The notes: generated from the sequence alone by a model not told the origin. A stretch of DNA of 64,000 nucleotides from an uncultured Bacteroidales bacterium (GCA_900314925.1 OMXC01000009.1:1-64000); one strand, 5' to 3'. Numbered from the stretch's first letter, positions 42,984 through 52,222 are shown. Program-made: numbers and translations.

Positions 42984-43832
42984 TTAAAAGTCGCCGAGGG
43001 TCTCGGGCAGCTGGCTGAGGGCCTTGGGCAGGTCGTCGGCGCTGAGCACGGCACCGTGGTACTTGTTGGTGTCCTGCATGAAGTCGACGCCGAAGCCCAT
43101 CTTGGTCTTCAGCAACACGCACACCGGGCTGCCCTGGCCGGTCAGCGCCTTGGCGCGGGCCATGCCGTCGAGCACCTGCTGCATGTCGTTGCCGTTCTCT
43201 ATGACCACGACCTTCCACATAAAGGCCTCGAACTTGGCCTTCAGGTCGCCGAGGCTCATCACCTCGTCCACCGTGGCGTCGATCTGCTGGTTGTTGTAGT
43301 CGACGGTGGCTATGAGGTTGTCCACGTGCTTGGCGCCGGCGAACATGGCGGCCTCCCATATCTGACCCTCTTCCAGCTCACCGTCGCCGTGCATGGTGTA
43401 GACCAAGTGCTTGTCGCCCGTCATCTTCTTGCCGAGGGCGGCGCCGACGCCGACGCTGAGGCCCTGGCCCAGCGAGCCGCTGGCCATGCGGATGCCCGGC
43501 AGGCCGTGCTCGGTGCTGGGGTGGCCCTGCAGGCGGGTGCCAAACTTGCGGAAGGTCTTGAGCTCGTCGACGGGGAAGTAGCCGCGGCGCGCCATGGTGC
43601 TGTAGATGACCGGCGTGATGTGGCCTTGGCTCACGAAGAGCATGTCCTCGCCCTCGCCGCTCATGGTGAAGTTCTTGGGCTCGAAGTCCATAATGTTGAA
43701 GTTCATGGCCACGAACCAGTCGGCCGTACCGAGCGAGCCGCCCGGGTGGCCGCTCTTGGCGTTGGTGGTCATACGTAGAATGTCGCGGCGCACCTGCGTC
43801 GCAATCTGCTGAAGTTCCTGTGTTGTTTTCAT
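42984..43832 (-). CDS. Transketolase N-terminal subunit
   Basis: 282 aa, the thiamine diphosphate-binding half: TNAKSGHPGGSLGTADWF, GHPSTEHGLPGIRMASGSLGQGL and the GDGELEEGQIWEA magnesium/ThDP motif. Works with the C-terminal subunit at 37637-38590. Begins 2 bases after the upstream lipoprotein gene. Confidence 0.95.
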   Translation of the reverse strand: MKTTQELQQIATQVRRDILRMTTNAKSGHPGGSLGTADWFVAMNFNIMDFEPKNFTMSGEGEDMLFVSQGHITPVIYSTMARRGYFPVDELKTFRKFGTRLQGHPSTEHGLPGIRMASGSLGQGLSVGVGAALGKKMTGDKHLVYTMHGDGELEEGQIWEAAMFAGAKHVDNLIATVDYNNQQIDATVDEVMSLGDLKAKFEAFMWKVVVIENGNDMQQVLDGMARAKALTGQGSPVCVLLKTKMGFGVDFMQDTNKYHGAVLSADDLPKALSQLPETLGDF

Positions 43833-43834
43833 TG

Positions 43835-44317
43835 TTATTCCTGTGTTTTATTTTGTTTCAGTTTGAATACATATTGACGTGAGTTCTGGTCGACGGCGAA
43901 GAGCTCGTTGCCGTGGCGTGTGACGCTGACGGCCAGCGTGTTCTCGTCCCAGTCGTGGATGGTGCCTGTGCCGCGGTCGCCGCGCATGGTGACGTGGCCC
44001 CACACGCGCCCCTGGGCGCCGTCGGTCTCCACATAGATGGTCTCGGCCTTGCCGTTCTGGCGCTGGCCTGAGGCCTGTGTGCCGGCAGGGCGCGCCGCGC
44101 TCTTGCGTGAGGCGCCGGCCTTGCGGTCGAAGTAGCTCTCCTGCTGCTCTTTGGCAGGCGTGGAGAGCTCCGCCTCATCGGTGGCGGCGGGGGCCGCAAG
44201 GGTGGCCTCAAGGGCCGGCTGCTGCGGTGTGTCGACGTCGTCGGTCTTGGGTGACTGTTTGCATGATGCCGTCAGCGTGACGGCCAGCATCGGGATTAAC
44301 AAGTGTCTTATTTTCAT
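43835..44317 (-). CDS. Hypothetical lipoprotein, 160 aa
   Basis: Lipobox LIPMLAVTLTASC. A long low-complexity Ala/Thr/Pro/Gln region (about 25-90) leads to a small beta domain at the C-terminus (GRVWGHVTMRGDRGTGTIHD..NTLAVSVTRHGNELFAVD). Unknown function. Between the nuclease gene and transketolase N, with 18- and 2-base gaps. Confidence 0.75.
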   Translation of the reverse strand: MKIRHLLIPMLAVTLTASCKQSPKTDDVDTPQQPALEATLAAPAATDEAELSTPAKEQQESYFDRKAGASRKSAARPAGTQASGQRQNGKAETIYVETDGAQGRVWGHVTMRGDRGTGTIHDWDENTLAVSVTRHGNELFAVDQNSRQYVFKLKQNKTQE

Positions 44318-44335
44318 ATTGTTGTTGTTTGTCGT

Positions 44336-45130
44336 TTATCGGTTCCAGTATTTCCAGTCGAAGGCCTGCTCGGCCTCTTCGGGCAGGGTGGGGAAGAGGT
44401 CGGTGGCCACGCCGCGGCTGGCTGCGACGAGGGCCTCGACGCTGTCGACGCTGACGGCGTAGTGGCGCGGCCCGAAGGTCTGCCGGTTGTTCTCCACCAC
44501 GAAGGCCACGGTCTGCCACCCGTCGGAGGTGTTGACGGCCAGGGCTTTGTAGAAGCGGTCGGGCACGTGGACGCAGGCTTCGCCTATGTGGCGGCGCTCC
44601 GCGGAGTCGTAGATGGGGCCGCAGACCACGTAGACGGCGCCGTAGTGCTGCGCCAGCCGCCGTGTGAGCTCCTCGATCTTGCGCCAGGCCTGCGCGTTCA
44701 TCTCCTTGTTCTGCGGGCAGATGTTGGTGAAGTAGTCGCTCTCGGTCAGCGCCTGGAGGCTCCATTTCATGTCGGCGTGCGGCGCCATGTGCCCCTTGTC
44801 CCAGCCGCTGCGGCTGTAGTCCTCGCGGCTTGCCTTAGGGAAGCTCACGTCGGGGTCGCGGCTGAAGAGGCGCTGCTGCTCGTAGCTGCCGCGCGTCTCC
44901 TCGGCGGTGAGCTCCCACGCCACCCAGTCGGGGCAGAGCGTGGTGTGGTTGTAGGATGCCGTGTAGCCGGTGTGGCGCACGATGTCCTCGCCCTCGCCGA
45001 AGGCCGGCAGTTCGGTGCCAGGGGCTGCCGGCACCTGGGCAACAGCATCACCCGACCGTGTGTAGCTGCAGGCTACACACAGTGCTACTGCCGTCACCAT
45101 CAGCGCAGTACGTACTGTCTTGTGTTGCAT
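44336..45130 (-). CDS. DNA/RNA non-specific endonuclease, lipoprotein
   Basis: 264 aa from ATG 45130, which lies just downstream of a promoter; the longer frame to 45208 begins upstream of it. Lipobox VTAVALCVAC. Catalytic DKGHMAPHADMKW matches the D-R-G-H beta-beta-alpha metal nuclease motif (Lys replaces Arg), and NICPQNKEMN supplies the metal-binding Asn. Exported nuclease for nutrient scavenging or DNA clearance. Confidence 0.9.
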   Translation of the reverse strand: MQHKTVRTALMVTAVALCVACSYTRSGDAVAQVPAAPGTELPAFGEGEDIVRHTGYTASYNHTTLCPDWVAWELTAEETRGSYEQQRLFSRDPDVSFPKASREDYSRSGWDKGHMAPHADMKWSLQALTESDYFTNICPQNKEMNAQAWRKIEELTRRLAQHYGAVYVVCGPIYDSAERRHIGEACVHVPDRFYKALAVNTSDGWQTVAFVVENNRQTFGPRHYAVSVDSVEALVAASRGVATDLFPTLPEEAEQAFDWKYWNR

Positions 45131-45151
45131 TTTTATATTTATATCTGTCTG

Positions 45152-45184
45152 CAAAGGTACAAAATGTTTTCCATCCCGCCAAAA
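45152..45184 (-). promoter_or_regulatory. Promoter of the endonuclease gene and the long minus-strand run
   Basis: TTTTTG (about 45180-45185), 20 bases, TACCTTTG (45152-45159). Places the transcript start about 15 bases before ATG 45130. Confidence 0.7.
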
Positions 45185-45214
45185 ATATTTATCCACCATG
45201 CTGTGCATACGTGT

Positions 45215-45360
45215 CCCCTACGCCTCCCCAACGGACCCGGTACGGCATTTCTTCAGTAGTTCTTCAGTAGTTCTTCAGTGCGGCACTGAAGAACTACTGA
45301 AGAACTACTGAAGAACGGCCGTAGGGACTCCGTAGAGGGGCCGTAGGAAGGCGGTGGAGG
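45215..45360. repeat. Dispersed palindromic element, copy B
   Basis: The cleanest copy: a 32-base arm of three 11-bp units (TTCTTCAGTAG, TTCTTCAGTAG, TTCTTCAGTG), centre CGG, and a perfect complement. Outer arms carry ACGGACCCGGTACGGC on the left and CGGCCGTAGGGACTCCGTAG on the right. Sits between the promoter at 45152-45184 and pfkA; the 415-base gap holds nothing else but the pfkA promoter. Confidence 0.9.
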
Positions 45361-45463
45361 GGTTGGGGTGCAGGTAGAGAGTCATGGTGTTGAAAATAAG
45401 GCTGTTGAACGGTTGTGGCGGGTCGGTAGGGCAAAAAAATGCCGCAGGATGGAAAAAAAAAGC

Positions 45464-45471
45464 TATCTTTG
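45464..45471 (+). promoter_or_regulatory. Probable -7 box of the pfkA promoter
   Basis: TATCTTTG, 74 bases before the ATG. No clear -33 TTTG at the usual spacing. Confidence 0.55.
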
Positions 45472-45545
45472 TACGTTGCGGTGCCGTTGCGGTGCCGATT
45501 TAATGGTTTGCAAAACAGATTGATAACTAAAAAGTATATTGTCCT

Positions 45546-46646
45546 ATGGCATTGAAAAGAGTGATGGTGCTCACCGGCGGCGGCGACTGCCCCGGGTTGA
45601 ACGCCGTGATCCGCGGCGTGGTGAAGCGCGCCTCGCAGGCCGGCGACTGGGAGGTCGTGGGCTGCGTGGAGTCGTTCAACGGCGTGCTGCGTGAGCCGAC
45701 GGAGATAGTGATGCTCGACGAGAAGACTGTCGAGGGCCTTCAGATACAAGGTGGTACGATACTTGGCACCACCAACAAGGGCGGCCCCTTTGCGTGGCCG
45801 GTGAAGCAGCAGGACGGCACGTGGACCACCGTGGACCGTAGCGACGAGATGCTGCGCAAGCTGCAGTACATGGGTGTCGACGCGGTGATCAACATCGGCG
45901 GCGACGGCAGCCAGCGCATCAGCCTCGGCCTGAGCAAGAAGGGGCTCAAGATTGTGGGTGTGCCGAAGACTATCGACAACGACCTGTCGCTGACTGACTA
46001 CACCTTCGGCTTCCAGACGGCTGTGCAGATCTGCACCGACGCCATCGACAAGCTGGTGACCACGGCGGCGAGCCACAACCGCGTGTTCATACTCGAGGTC
46101 ATGGGCCGCGACGCGGGCTGGATAGCGCTGCACTCGGCCATCGCCGGCGGCGCCGACGTGTGCCTGATACCGGAGATACCGTACGACATAGAGAAGGTGA
46201 AGCAGAAGATAGAGCAGCGATACAACAAGCGCCACGGCTACTGCATCATCGTGGTGGCCGAGGGGGCTATGCCCAAGGGTGGCACGGTGACGGGCACGGA
46301 GACCGGCGAGGTGGGCTACCAGCACGTGAAGCTGGGCGGTGTGGGCGAGCAGCTGGCCGCCGACCTCAAGAAGGCCGGCGTGGAGCATGACATACGCTAC
46401 ACCATCCTCGGCCACCTGCAGCGCGGCGGCACGCCGATAGCCTTCGACCGTGTGCTGGCCACCGAGTTCGGCGTGCGCGCCATGGAGTTCGTCATGGAGG
46501 GCCGGTTCGGCCAGATGGTGGCCTACCACCACCCCGACATTGTGGGCATACCCCTCGAGGAGGCTGTGCGCGAGCAGAACCTCGTGGCGCCGGACAGCCG
46601 TCTGGTGCACACGGCCAAGGGCGTGGGCATTGAGTTCGGCGACTGA
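45546..46646 (+). CDS. pfkA: 6-phosphofructokinase
   Basis: 366 aa. TGGGDCPGLNAVIRG near the N-terminus, active-site PKTIDNDLS and MGRDAGWIA, C-terminal LGHLQRGGTP. At the phosphoryl-donor site GGDGS it has Gly where PPi enzymes have Asp, which suggests ATP use. It also has Lys in PKTIDND, the residue of the PPi/mixed clade. First gene of a four-gene operon. Confidence 0.94.
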   Translation: MALKRVMVLTGGGDCPGLNAVIRGVVKRASQAGDWEVVGCVESFNGVLREPTEIVMLDEKTVEGLQIQGGTILGTTNKGGPFAWPVKQQDGTWTTVDRSDEMLRKLQYMGVDAVINIGGDGSQRISLGLSKKGLKIVGVPKTIDNDLSLTDYTFGFQTAVQICTDAIDKLVTTAASHNRVFILEVMGRDAGWIALHSAIAGGADVCLIPEIPYDIEKVKQKIEQRYNKRHGYCIIVVAEGAMPKGGTVTGTETGEVGYQHVKLGGVGEQLAADLKKAGVEHDIRYTILGHLQRGGTPIAFDRVLATEFGVRAMEFVMEGRFGQMVAYHHPDIVGIPLEEAVREQNLVAPDSRLVHTAKGVGIEFGD

Positions 46647-46652
46647 TAAACG

Positions 46653-47084
46653 GTGAAGATTATGGATATCAGACCTTACCGTCACGAGGTGAAGTACTAC
46701 GAGTGCGACCGCATGGGCATCACGCACCACAGCAACTACATTCGCTTCATGGAAGAGGCGCGTGTCGACTGGATGGACCAGCTGGGCTACGGCTTTGAGC
46801 GCATGGAGGCCGAGGGGGTGGTGTCGCCGGTGGTGGCTGTGGAATGCCGCTACCGCAACTCCACGACTTTCAAGGACGTGATAGAGATCACGCCCAGCGT
46901 GGCCGAGACCACGGCCTTGAAGCTGGTGATCAACTATGTGATGATCTGCGGCGGACGCACCGTCTGCACGGGCACCAGCACGCACTGCTTCATGGAGAAC
47001 GGGCGCCCGGTGTCGCTCGAGAAGCGCTTCCCCGAGTTCTACGCCAGGATGATGGAGTGCCGCGCGGCACAGAAGGACAGCTGA
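46653..47084 (+). CDS. Acyl-CoA thioesterase, YbgC/4HBT family
   Basis: 143 aa hot-dog protein: VKYYECDRMGITHHSNYIRFMEEAR holds the conserved Asp and HxxY of the 4-hydroxybenzoyl-CoA thioesterase family. ATG 46662 (MDIRPYRHEVKYYE) is an equal start candidate. Hydrolyses acyl-CoA thioesters. Six bases after pfkA and two before the next gene. Confidence 0.88.
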   Translation: MKIMDIRPYRHEVKYYECDRMGITHHSNYIRFMEEARVDWMDQLGYGFERMEAEGVVSPVVAVECRYRNSTTFKDVIEITPSVAETTALKLVINYVMICGGRTVCTGTSTHCFMENGRPVSLEKRFPEFYARMMECRAAQKDS

Positions 47085-47086
47085 CG

Positions 47087-47692
47087 ATGGACTACGGCTA
47101 CAACAGCAAGCCGCTGCCCTACGCGCTGTATATCCACGGCATGGGGAGCGGCGCCAAGAGCGGCACGCGGTCGTCGCTGGGGCACTACCTCGACGGCTAC
47201 GAGTGGCTCTCGCCCGAGCTGCCGGTGGAACCCGAGGCGGCGATGGCGATACTGGAGGACTATGTCAACGTCTTCGCCCCGGCGCTCATAGCCGGCACGT
47301 CGCTGGGCGGGCTCTACCTGCTGTACCTCGACGCCCCGGAGGCCGTCAAGGTGGCCATCAACCCGACATACAACATAGAGACCACGCTGCGCCGCATAGG
47401 CTACGGCAAGCATCCGTTCCACTGCGAGCGCGAGGACGGCGCCACGGAGTACACCATCGACGAGCCGCTGGTGAAGCGCTACATGGCTGTGCGCGACCAG
47501 CGCCAGCCCAAGGCGTCGGCACGCATGGTGGCGCTCTTCTCCACCGACGACGAGCTGGTGGGCCGCGAGCCCGCCAAGCGCAACGCCGAGGCCCTGCAGC
47601 GGCTCGGCTACGAGGTGCACTGGTGCGACAAGTTCGGCCACCGCCTCAACCAGCCCGCCGCCAAGCTGCTGGCCAGGCTGCTGGCGCCGTGA
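47087..47692 (+). CDS. YqiA/UPF0227-like alpha/beta hydrolase
   Basis: 201 aa from ATG 47087. LYIHGMGSGAKSGT is the oxyanion-hole region, AGTSLGGLYLLYL the nucleophile elbow (GxSxG), FSTDDELV the Asp and FGHRLN the His of the triad. Matches the YqiA-type esterase group. Substrate unknown. Tight spacing puts it in the pfkA operon. Confidence 0.85.
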   Translation: MDYGYNSKPLPYALYIHGMGSGAKSGTRSSLGHYLDGYEWLSPELPVEPEAAMAILEDYVNVFAPALIAGTSLGGLYLLYLDAPEAVKVAINPTYNIETTLRRIGYGKHPFHCEREDGATEYTIDEPLVKRYMAVRDQRQPKASARMVALFSTDDELVGREPAKRNAEALQRLGYEVHWCDKFGHRLNQPAAKLLARLLAP

Positions 47693-47731
47693 CGCCGGCG
47701 ACAATGGATAGACACACAAAAAACTGAATAT

Positions 47732-48898
47732 ATGAAAGGCAATTTCACTTACTGCAATCCCACGCGTCTGCACTTCGGCGAGGATGCAATGAACTATCTC
47801 GTACAGGAACTGAAGGCCTTCGGGCCCGTGGTGATGCTGAGCTACGGCGGTGGCAGCATCAAGAAGAACGGCATCTACGACGCCGTCGCCGCCGCCCTGA
47901 AGGAGGCCGGCAAGACGGTCGTGGAGGACTCCGGCGTGATGCCCAACCCCACATACGAGAAGGTGCTCGAGGGGTGCCGCAAGGTGCGTGACAACAAGGT
48001 GGACCTCATACTGGCTGTCGGCGGCGGCTCCACCATCGACTACGCCAAGGCCGTCAGCGCCAGCGCCTACTGCCAGGAGGATCCGTGGCAGAAATACTGG
48101 GTGAACCAGGAAAGCCCCGCCTGCAAGACCATACCCGTGGGCACCGTGCTCACCATGGTGGGCACCGGCAGCGAGATGAACGGCGGCAGCGTGATTACCA
48201 ACCGGAAAGAAGGCTTCAAGCGTGGCAAGGTGTTCGGCACGGAGCTCTTCCCCACGTTCACCATCCTCAATCCGCGGTTCACCATGACTGTGCCGCAGTA
48301 CCAAATGGTGGCGGGCTTCTTCGACATCATGAGCCATTTGATGGAGCAGTATTTCGCCGGCACGGCCGACTGCACCACCGACTATATCAACGAGGGCCTG
48401 ATGCGGTCGCTCATACACAGCAGCCGTATCGCCGCCAAGAACCCGCAGGACTACGAGGCCCGCGCCAACATAATGTGGACCGCCACCTGGGCGCTCAACA
48501 CCCTGCTCAAGATGGGCAAGGGTGGCGACTGGGAGGTGCACCAGCTGGGCCACGCCATAGGCCTCGTCACCGATGCCACCCACGGCATGACACTGGCCTG
48601 CGTGTCGCTGCCATACTACCGCCGCGTGATGCACGACGGCCTGCACCAGTTCGTGCGTTTCGCCGTGAATGTGTGGGGTGTGCGCCCCGATGGCAAGAGC
48701 GACGAGCAGGTGGCCACCGAAGGCTTGGCATGCCTTGAGGCGTGGATGAAGGAAATCGGCGTGGTGATGCACTCGCGCGAGCTCGGTGTCACCGAGGAGA
48801 ACCTGCAGCAGGTGGCCGATGCCGTGCTCATCCTGCCGGTAGGCTACCGCACACTCACCCGCGACGAGGTCGTGGAGATACTGAGGGAGAGCATGTAG
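47732..48898 (+). CDS. Iron-containing alcohol dehydrogenase (butanol dehydrogenase-like)
   Basis: 388 aa. NAD(P)-binding VGGGSTIDYAKAVS, and the iron site with Asp/His ligands in DIMSHLMEQYF and HQLGHAIGLVTDATHGMTLA. YGGGSIKKNGIYD is typical of the YqhD/BDH branch, which reduces aldehydes with NADPH. Last gene of the pfkA operon, followed by a terminator. Confidence 0.93.
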   Translation: MKGNFTYCNPTRLHFGEDAMNYLVQELKAFGPVVMLSYGGGSIKKNGIYDAVAAALKEAGKTVVEDSGVMPNPTYEKVLEGCRKVRDNKVDLILAVGGGSTIDYAKAVSASAYCQEDPWQKYWVNQESPACKTIPVGTVLTMVGTGSEMNGGSVITNRKEGFKRGKVFGTELFPTFTILNPRFTMTVPQYQMVAGFFDIMSHLMEQYFAGTADCTTDYINEGLMRSLIHSSRIAAKNPQDYEARANIMWTATWALNTLLKMGKGGDWEVHQLGHAIGLVTDATHGMTLACVSLPYYRRVMHDGLHQFVRFAVNVWGVRPDGKSDEQVATEGLACLEAWMKEIGVVMHSRELGVTEENLQQVADAVLILPVGYRTLTRDEVVEILRESM

Positions 48899-48915
48899 CG
48901 GTAAGGCAAGAGAAA

Positions 48916-48953
48916 GGGCCCCGCACCTGACCGGTGCGGGGCCCTGCTTTTTT
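48916..48953. terminator. Terminator between convergent genes
   Basis: 12-bp stem GGGCCCCGCACC / GGTGCGGGGCCC, then TGCTTTTTT. Ends the pfkA-adh operon and faces the convergent oxidoreductase gene. Confidence 0.9.
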
Positions 48954-48970
48954 GCGTAACCGTTGTGGCC

Positions 48971-51900
48971 TTACTTGAAGGCGTTTTCGCTCAGGCCGTG
49001 GCCGCTCAGGGCGAGGTCTTTCATGTAGCCCGGCACCTCGCGGCCTAGATACTTGTCTACATACAGCTTGGCAAGGTATTGGCCCAGCATGAAGCCGTGG
49101 CCGCGCAGGCCGGTGAGGAGGCCCACTTCGGGGTCTACAATGTAGCGCGGCTCCGTGTAGCGGCCGGCCCAGCAGGCCAGGAAGCTCACTTCCTTGAGGC
49201 CAGGAAGCCACTCGGCAAAGACCTGGCTGACAATCTCAAGGAACTCCTTGCTGTTGTACTTGATGTTCTGCCGCGTCTCGTAGGCGTCGGTGTCGGGGCT
49301 GGCGCAGCCTATGATCTGGCCCGTGTGCTCGAACTGCTGTCCGTAGACGGCGCTGAAGCCCTTGTAGTGACGGCGGTCGATAATCATGTCGAGCGCGCCT
49401 CCGTTGGGCCCCATCATGGGCAGGCGGCGTGTGATGAAGGCCTGGTGCTTGACGGGGTAGAGGCCTGTGTCGATGCCCAGCATGTCGGTGAACTTCTCCG
49501 CGCCCCAGCCCATGGCGTTGACGAAGTGGCCGCAGGTGTACTCCACATATTTGCCTTCGTGGTTGCGCACCAGCGCCACCACCTTGTCGCCTTTGCGCCA
49601 CACGCTCAGCAGCTCGCAGTCCTCGTAGTAGCGGCCGCCCAGCGACACGCCGATGCCGCGGATGTAGTCGATGACGCGTCCCGGTGTGGCCTGCCAGCAG
49701 TCGCGCGTGATAAGGGCGTGGCTGTAGGTGTCGCGCGTGTCGTCCCAGAGCGGCGATATCTCCTTCTTGAAGTCCTTGCGGTCTATCATGTAGGCGTCGC
49801 TCCAGGCGCGGCTGGCGTCGAGGGCGCGGTAGGTGGCCTCGTCGTGCACCAGGTTCACATAGTGTGTGGGCTTGTAGTTGATGTTGTGCACCGCCTGTAT
49901 GCTTTTGAATATCTCGTGGCTGTGCTGTGCTATGTCGGCGATGTCGGGGTTGCTGAATGCGGGACGGCCGCCGCCGATGTTGCGCCAGGAGGCGCCACGG
50001 CTCCAGTTGACCATCACGGGCTTCATGCCCGCCTCGCTGAAGTAGCGGAAGAGGCCGCTGCCCGCGATGCCGCCGCCGGCGATGAACACCTTGACCTCCT
50101 CTTTCTGCACGTCGTTGCCTTTCGGGAAGACGTACACCTCCTTGCGGCCTTCGGTGTAGACGTCGCCCAGCGACACCTGGTTGCTCAGCGGGGCGCGCGG
50201 TGTGGCGTCGCCCGTCACCTCCACGCCGTGGGCGCGCAGCACCTGGCGTGCACGCGCTATGCAGCGCTTGCCGCGGCAGGGGCCCATGCCCATGCGGGTG
50301 ATGTGCTTCAGCTCGTCGACCGATATGTACTTGCGGTCGCCGACCACGTCTATGAGCTGCTGTTCGGTGATGTCCTCGCAGTGGCAGATGAAGGTCTCGC
50401 CCTCGGCTCCGCAGCGGTCGCCGAGCGGCTTCATGGCCAGCGGCTCGGGGTAGCGGTCCTTGGCTATGAAGCCTTTGATGTCGGTCATCTGGCCGTCGAC
50501 CTGCGCCACGAACACGCGCGCCACATTGGTCTTGTTGTCTTTCTTGAGCACTTTCTCCACCTTGCCTTTGCCTATCTTGCGGCCGTCGTTGTCCACAAGG
50601 AACACCTCGGCGCCGTCCTCCACGGCGTACTCGATGGGCAGGAAGCACCAGTTCCGGGCCATGTCGTAGCCGAAGATGGCCAGGCCCGGGCAGTGGTTGA
50701 CGCAGGCCATGCAGCCTATGCACTTGTCGTAGTCCACCGTCGGCGTGCTCGAGGTCGTGGGTTTGCTGATGGCGCCCTGCGGACAGCTGAAGGTGCAGGG
50801 GTTGCAGGCGAAGCCGTATAGGCAGTCGAGCTGCACGAACGGCTTGGCAGCCATGCGCTCGGCAGTGGGCAGGTTGGGCCTCTCGAGCAGGCGCACGGGG
50901 TGCTGCTGAGAGTCTATGTACTGGCGCGAGATGTCGAGGTACTCGTCGTAGTCGTAGCGCAGGCCTGCCTCCTGGGCAATCTCGTAGGCGGCCTGGCGCC
51001 CGCGGAGCACGGCGCTGGTGCCCTCGCCAATGCGGACAGCGTCGCCCACACCGTAGACGTGGTGGCCGAAGAGCTCCTTGCCCTTGGTGAGCAGCTGGCT
51101 GTCGGGCACCAGGCCGGTGCAGATGTTGATGATGTCTATGTCGTCGATGATCTGCTCGGTGCCGGGCACGGCCTTGAAGTTCTCGCACCGGGCTATGACG
51201 GCGCCCGTGATGCCGGTCTTGTCCTCGTTGGGGATGGCGCGCACCAGCGTGTAGCCCGTCATGATCGGTATGCCCAGACGGCGCACGCGGTTGGCCTGCA
51301 CGGGGAAGCCGCCCTCACGGGGCTGCGCCTCGATGATGGCCCTTATGGTGGCGCCGGCCTGCATGCCCTGGTAGGAGGTGAGGTAGCCTATGTTGCCCGC
51401 GCCTACGGTCAGCACGCGTTTGCCCAGCAGTGTGTGCTCCTGGTTCATCATCTTCTGGAACACGGCGGCGGTGTAGACCCCCGGCACGTCGTCGTTCTCG
51501 AACGCCGGCATGAAGGGCACGGCGCCCGTGGCCACCACGAGATACTGCGCGTCGACGTAGGCCATGTCGCCGCTGACGATGTTCTTCACGGCAAGCCGCG
51601 GCCCCTCGAGGATGCCCCACACCGTGCTGTTGAGCAGTATGCCCTCCTGGCTGTCGCCGGCGAGGGTCTTGGCGATGTCGAAGCCGCGCATGCCGCCGTA
51701 CTTCTTCTCGCGCTCGAAGAAGAAGAACTGGTGAGTCTGCATGTTGAACTGTCCGCCGATGCGGGCGTTGTTGTCTATCACCAGACTGTCGATGCCGAAC
51801 TTCAGCAGCTGCTCGCGGCAGGCCAGGCCCGCGGGGCCGGCGCCCACGATGGCCACGGTGGTCTTGTATATCTTCAGGGCGTTCGTGCTCTCCTGGCGCG

Positions 51901-52222
51901 CAGGCACCTCGAAGGTGACGCCCGGCATGTCGGCCTCGTGGGCTATGAGGCGCACCTCGCGCACCCCGTCGACGGGCGTGATGCAGATGCGGCGCACGCG
52001 GCCGTCCACCAGCATCTCGCAGGCTCCGCACTTGCCGATGCCGCACTCCAGCGACCGGTTGCGGCCATGAAGCGAGTGGCTGTGAACAGGATAGCCTGCC
52101 TCGTGAAGCGCCTTGGCGATAGTGTAGCCTTTGACCGCCTGCACCTTGTGGCCCTCATACATAAATTCGCACACCTCCTCTTCGGGGATGTCCAGAATGG
52201 GGTGTTTCGTAATCTTGTACAT
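48971..52222 (-). CDS. Multi-domain FAD/Fe-S oxidoreductase, 1083 aa (HcnABC/opine-oxidase-like fusion)
   Basis: Domains in order: a 2Fe-2S ferredoxin-like domain (about 15-95; C60, C65, C68, C80); an FAD/NAD pyridine-nucleotide oxidoreductase (VGAGPAGLAC at 125, second GxGxxG at 273, to about 430); two 4Fe-4S motifs (C467/473/476/480 and C501/504/507/511); a BFD-like 2Fe-2S domain (C613, C615, C649, C654); a DAO-type FAD oxidase (AGGGIAGSG from 715 to about 1050). The parts correspond to separate subunits of hydrogen cyanide synthase, opine oxidase and amino-acid dehydrogenase complexes, joined here with an added ferredoxin module. Probably oxidises an amino or imino acid. It has its own promoter. 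Confidence 0.88.
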   Translation of the reverse strand: MYKITKHPILDIPEEEVCEFMYEGHKVQAVKGYTIAKALHEAGYPVHSHSLHGRNRSLECGIGKCGACEMLVDGRVRRICITPVDGVREVRLIAHEADMPGVTFEVPARQESTNALKIYKTTVAIVGAGPAGLACREQLLKFGIDSLVIDNNARIGGQFNMQTHQFFFFEREKKYGGMRGFDIAKTLAGDSQEGILLNSTVWGILEGPRLAVKNIVSGDMAYVDAQYLVVATGAVPFMPAFENDDVPGVYTAAVFQKMMNQEHTLLGKRVLTVGAGNIGYLTSYQGMQAGATIRAIIEAQPREGGFPVQANRVRRLGIPIMTGYTLVRAIPNEDKTGITGAVIARCENFKAVPGTEQIIDDIDIINICTGLVPDSQLLTKGKELFGHHVYGVGDAVRIGEGTSAVLRGRQAAYEIAQEAGLRYDYDEYLDISRQYIDSQQHPVRLLERPNLPTAERMAAKPFVQLDCLYGFACNPCTFSCPQGAISKPTTSSTPTVDYDKCIGCMACVNHCPGLAIFGYDMARNWCFLPIEYAVEDGAEVFLVDNDGRKIGKGKVEKVLKKDNKTNVARVFVAQVDGQMTDIKGFIAKDRYPEPLAMKPLGDRCGAEGETFICHCEDITEQQLIDVVGDRKYISVDELKHITRMGMGPCRGKRCIARARQVLRAHGVEVTGDATPRAPLSNQVSLGDVYTEGRKEVYVFPKGNDVQKEEVKVFIAGGGIAGSGLFRYFSEAGMKPVMVNWSRGASWRNIGGGRPAFSNPDIADIAQHSHEIFKSIQAVHNINYKPTHYVNLVHDEATYRALDASRAWSDAYMIDRKDFKKEISPLWDDTRDTYSHALITRDCWQATPGRVIDYIRGIGVSLGGRYYEDCELLSVWRKGDKVVALVRNHEGKYVEYTCGHFVNAMGWGAEKFTDMLGIDTGLYPVKHQAFITRRLPMMGPNGGALDMIIDRRHYKGFSAVYGQQFEHTGQIIGCASPDTDAYETRQNIKYNSKEFLEIVSQVFAEWLPGLKEVSFLACWAGRYTEPRYIVDPEVGLLTGLRGHGFMLGQYLAKLYVDKYLGREVPGYMKDLALSGHGLSENAFK

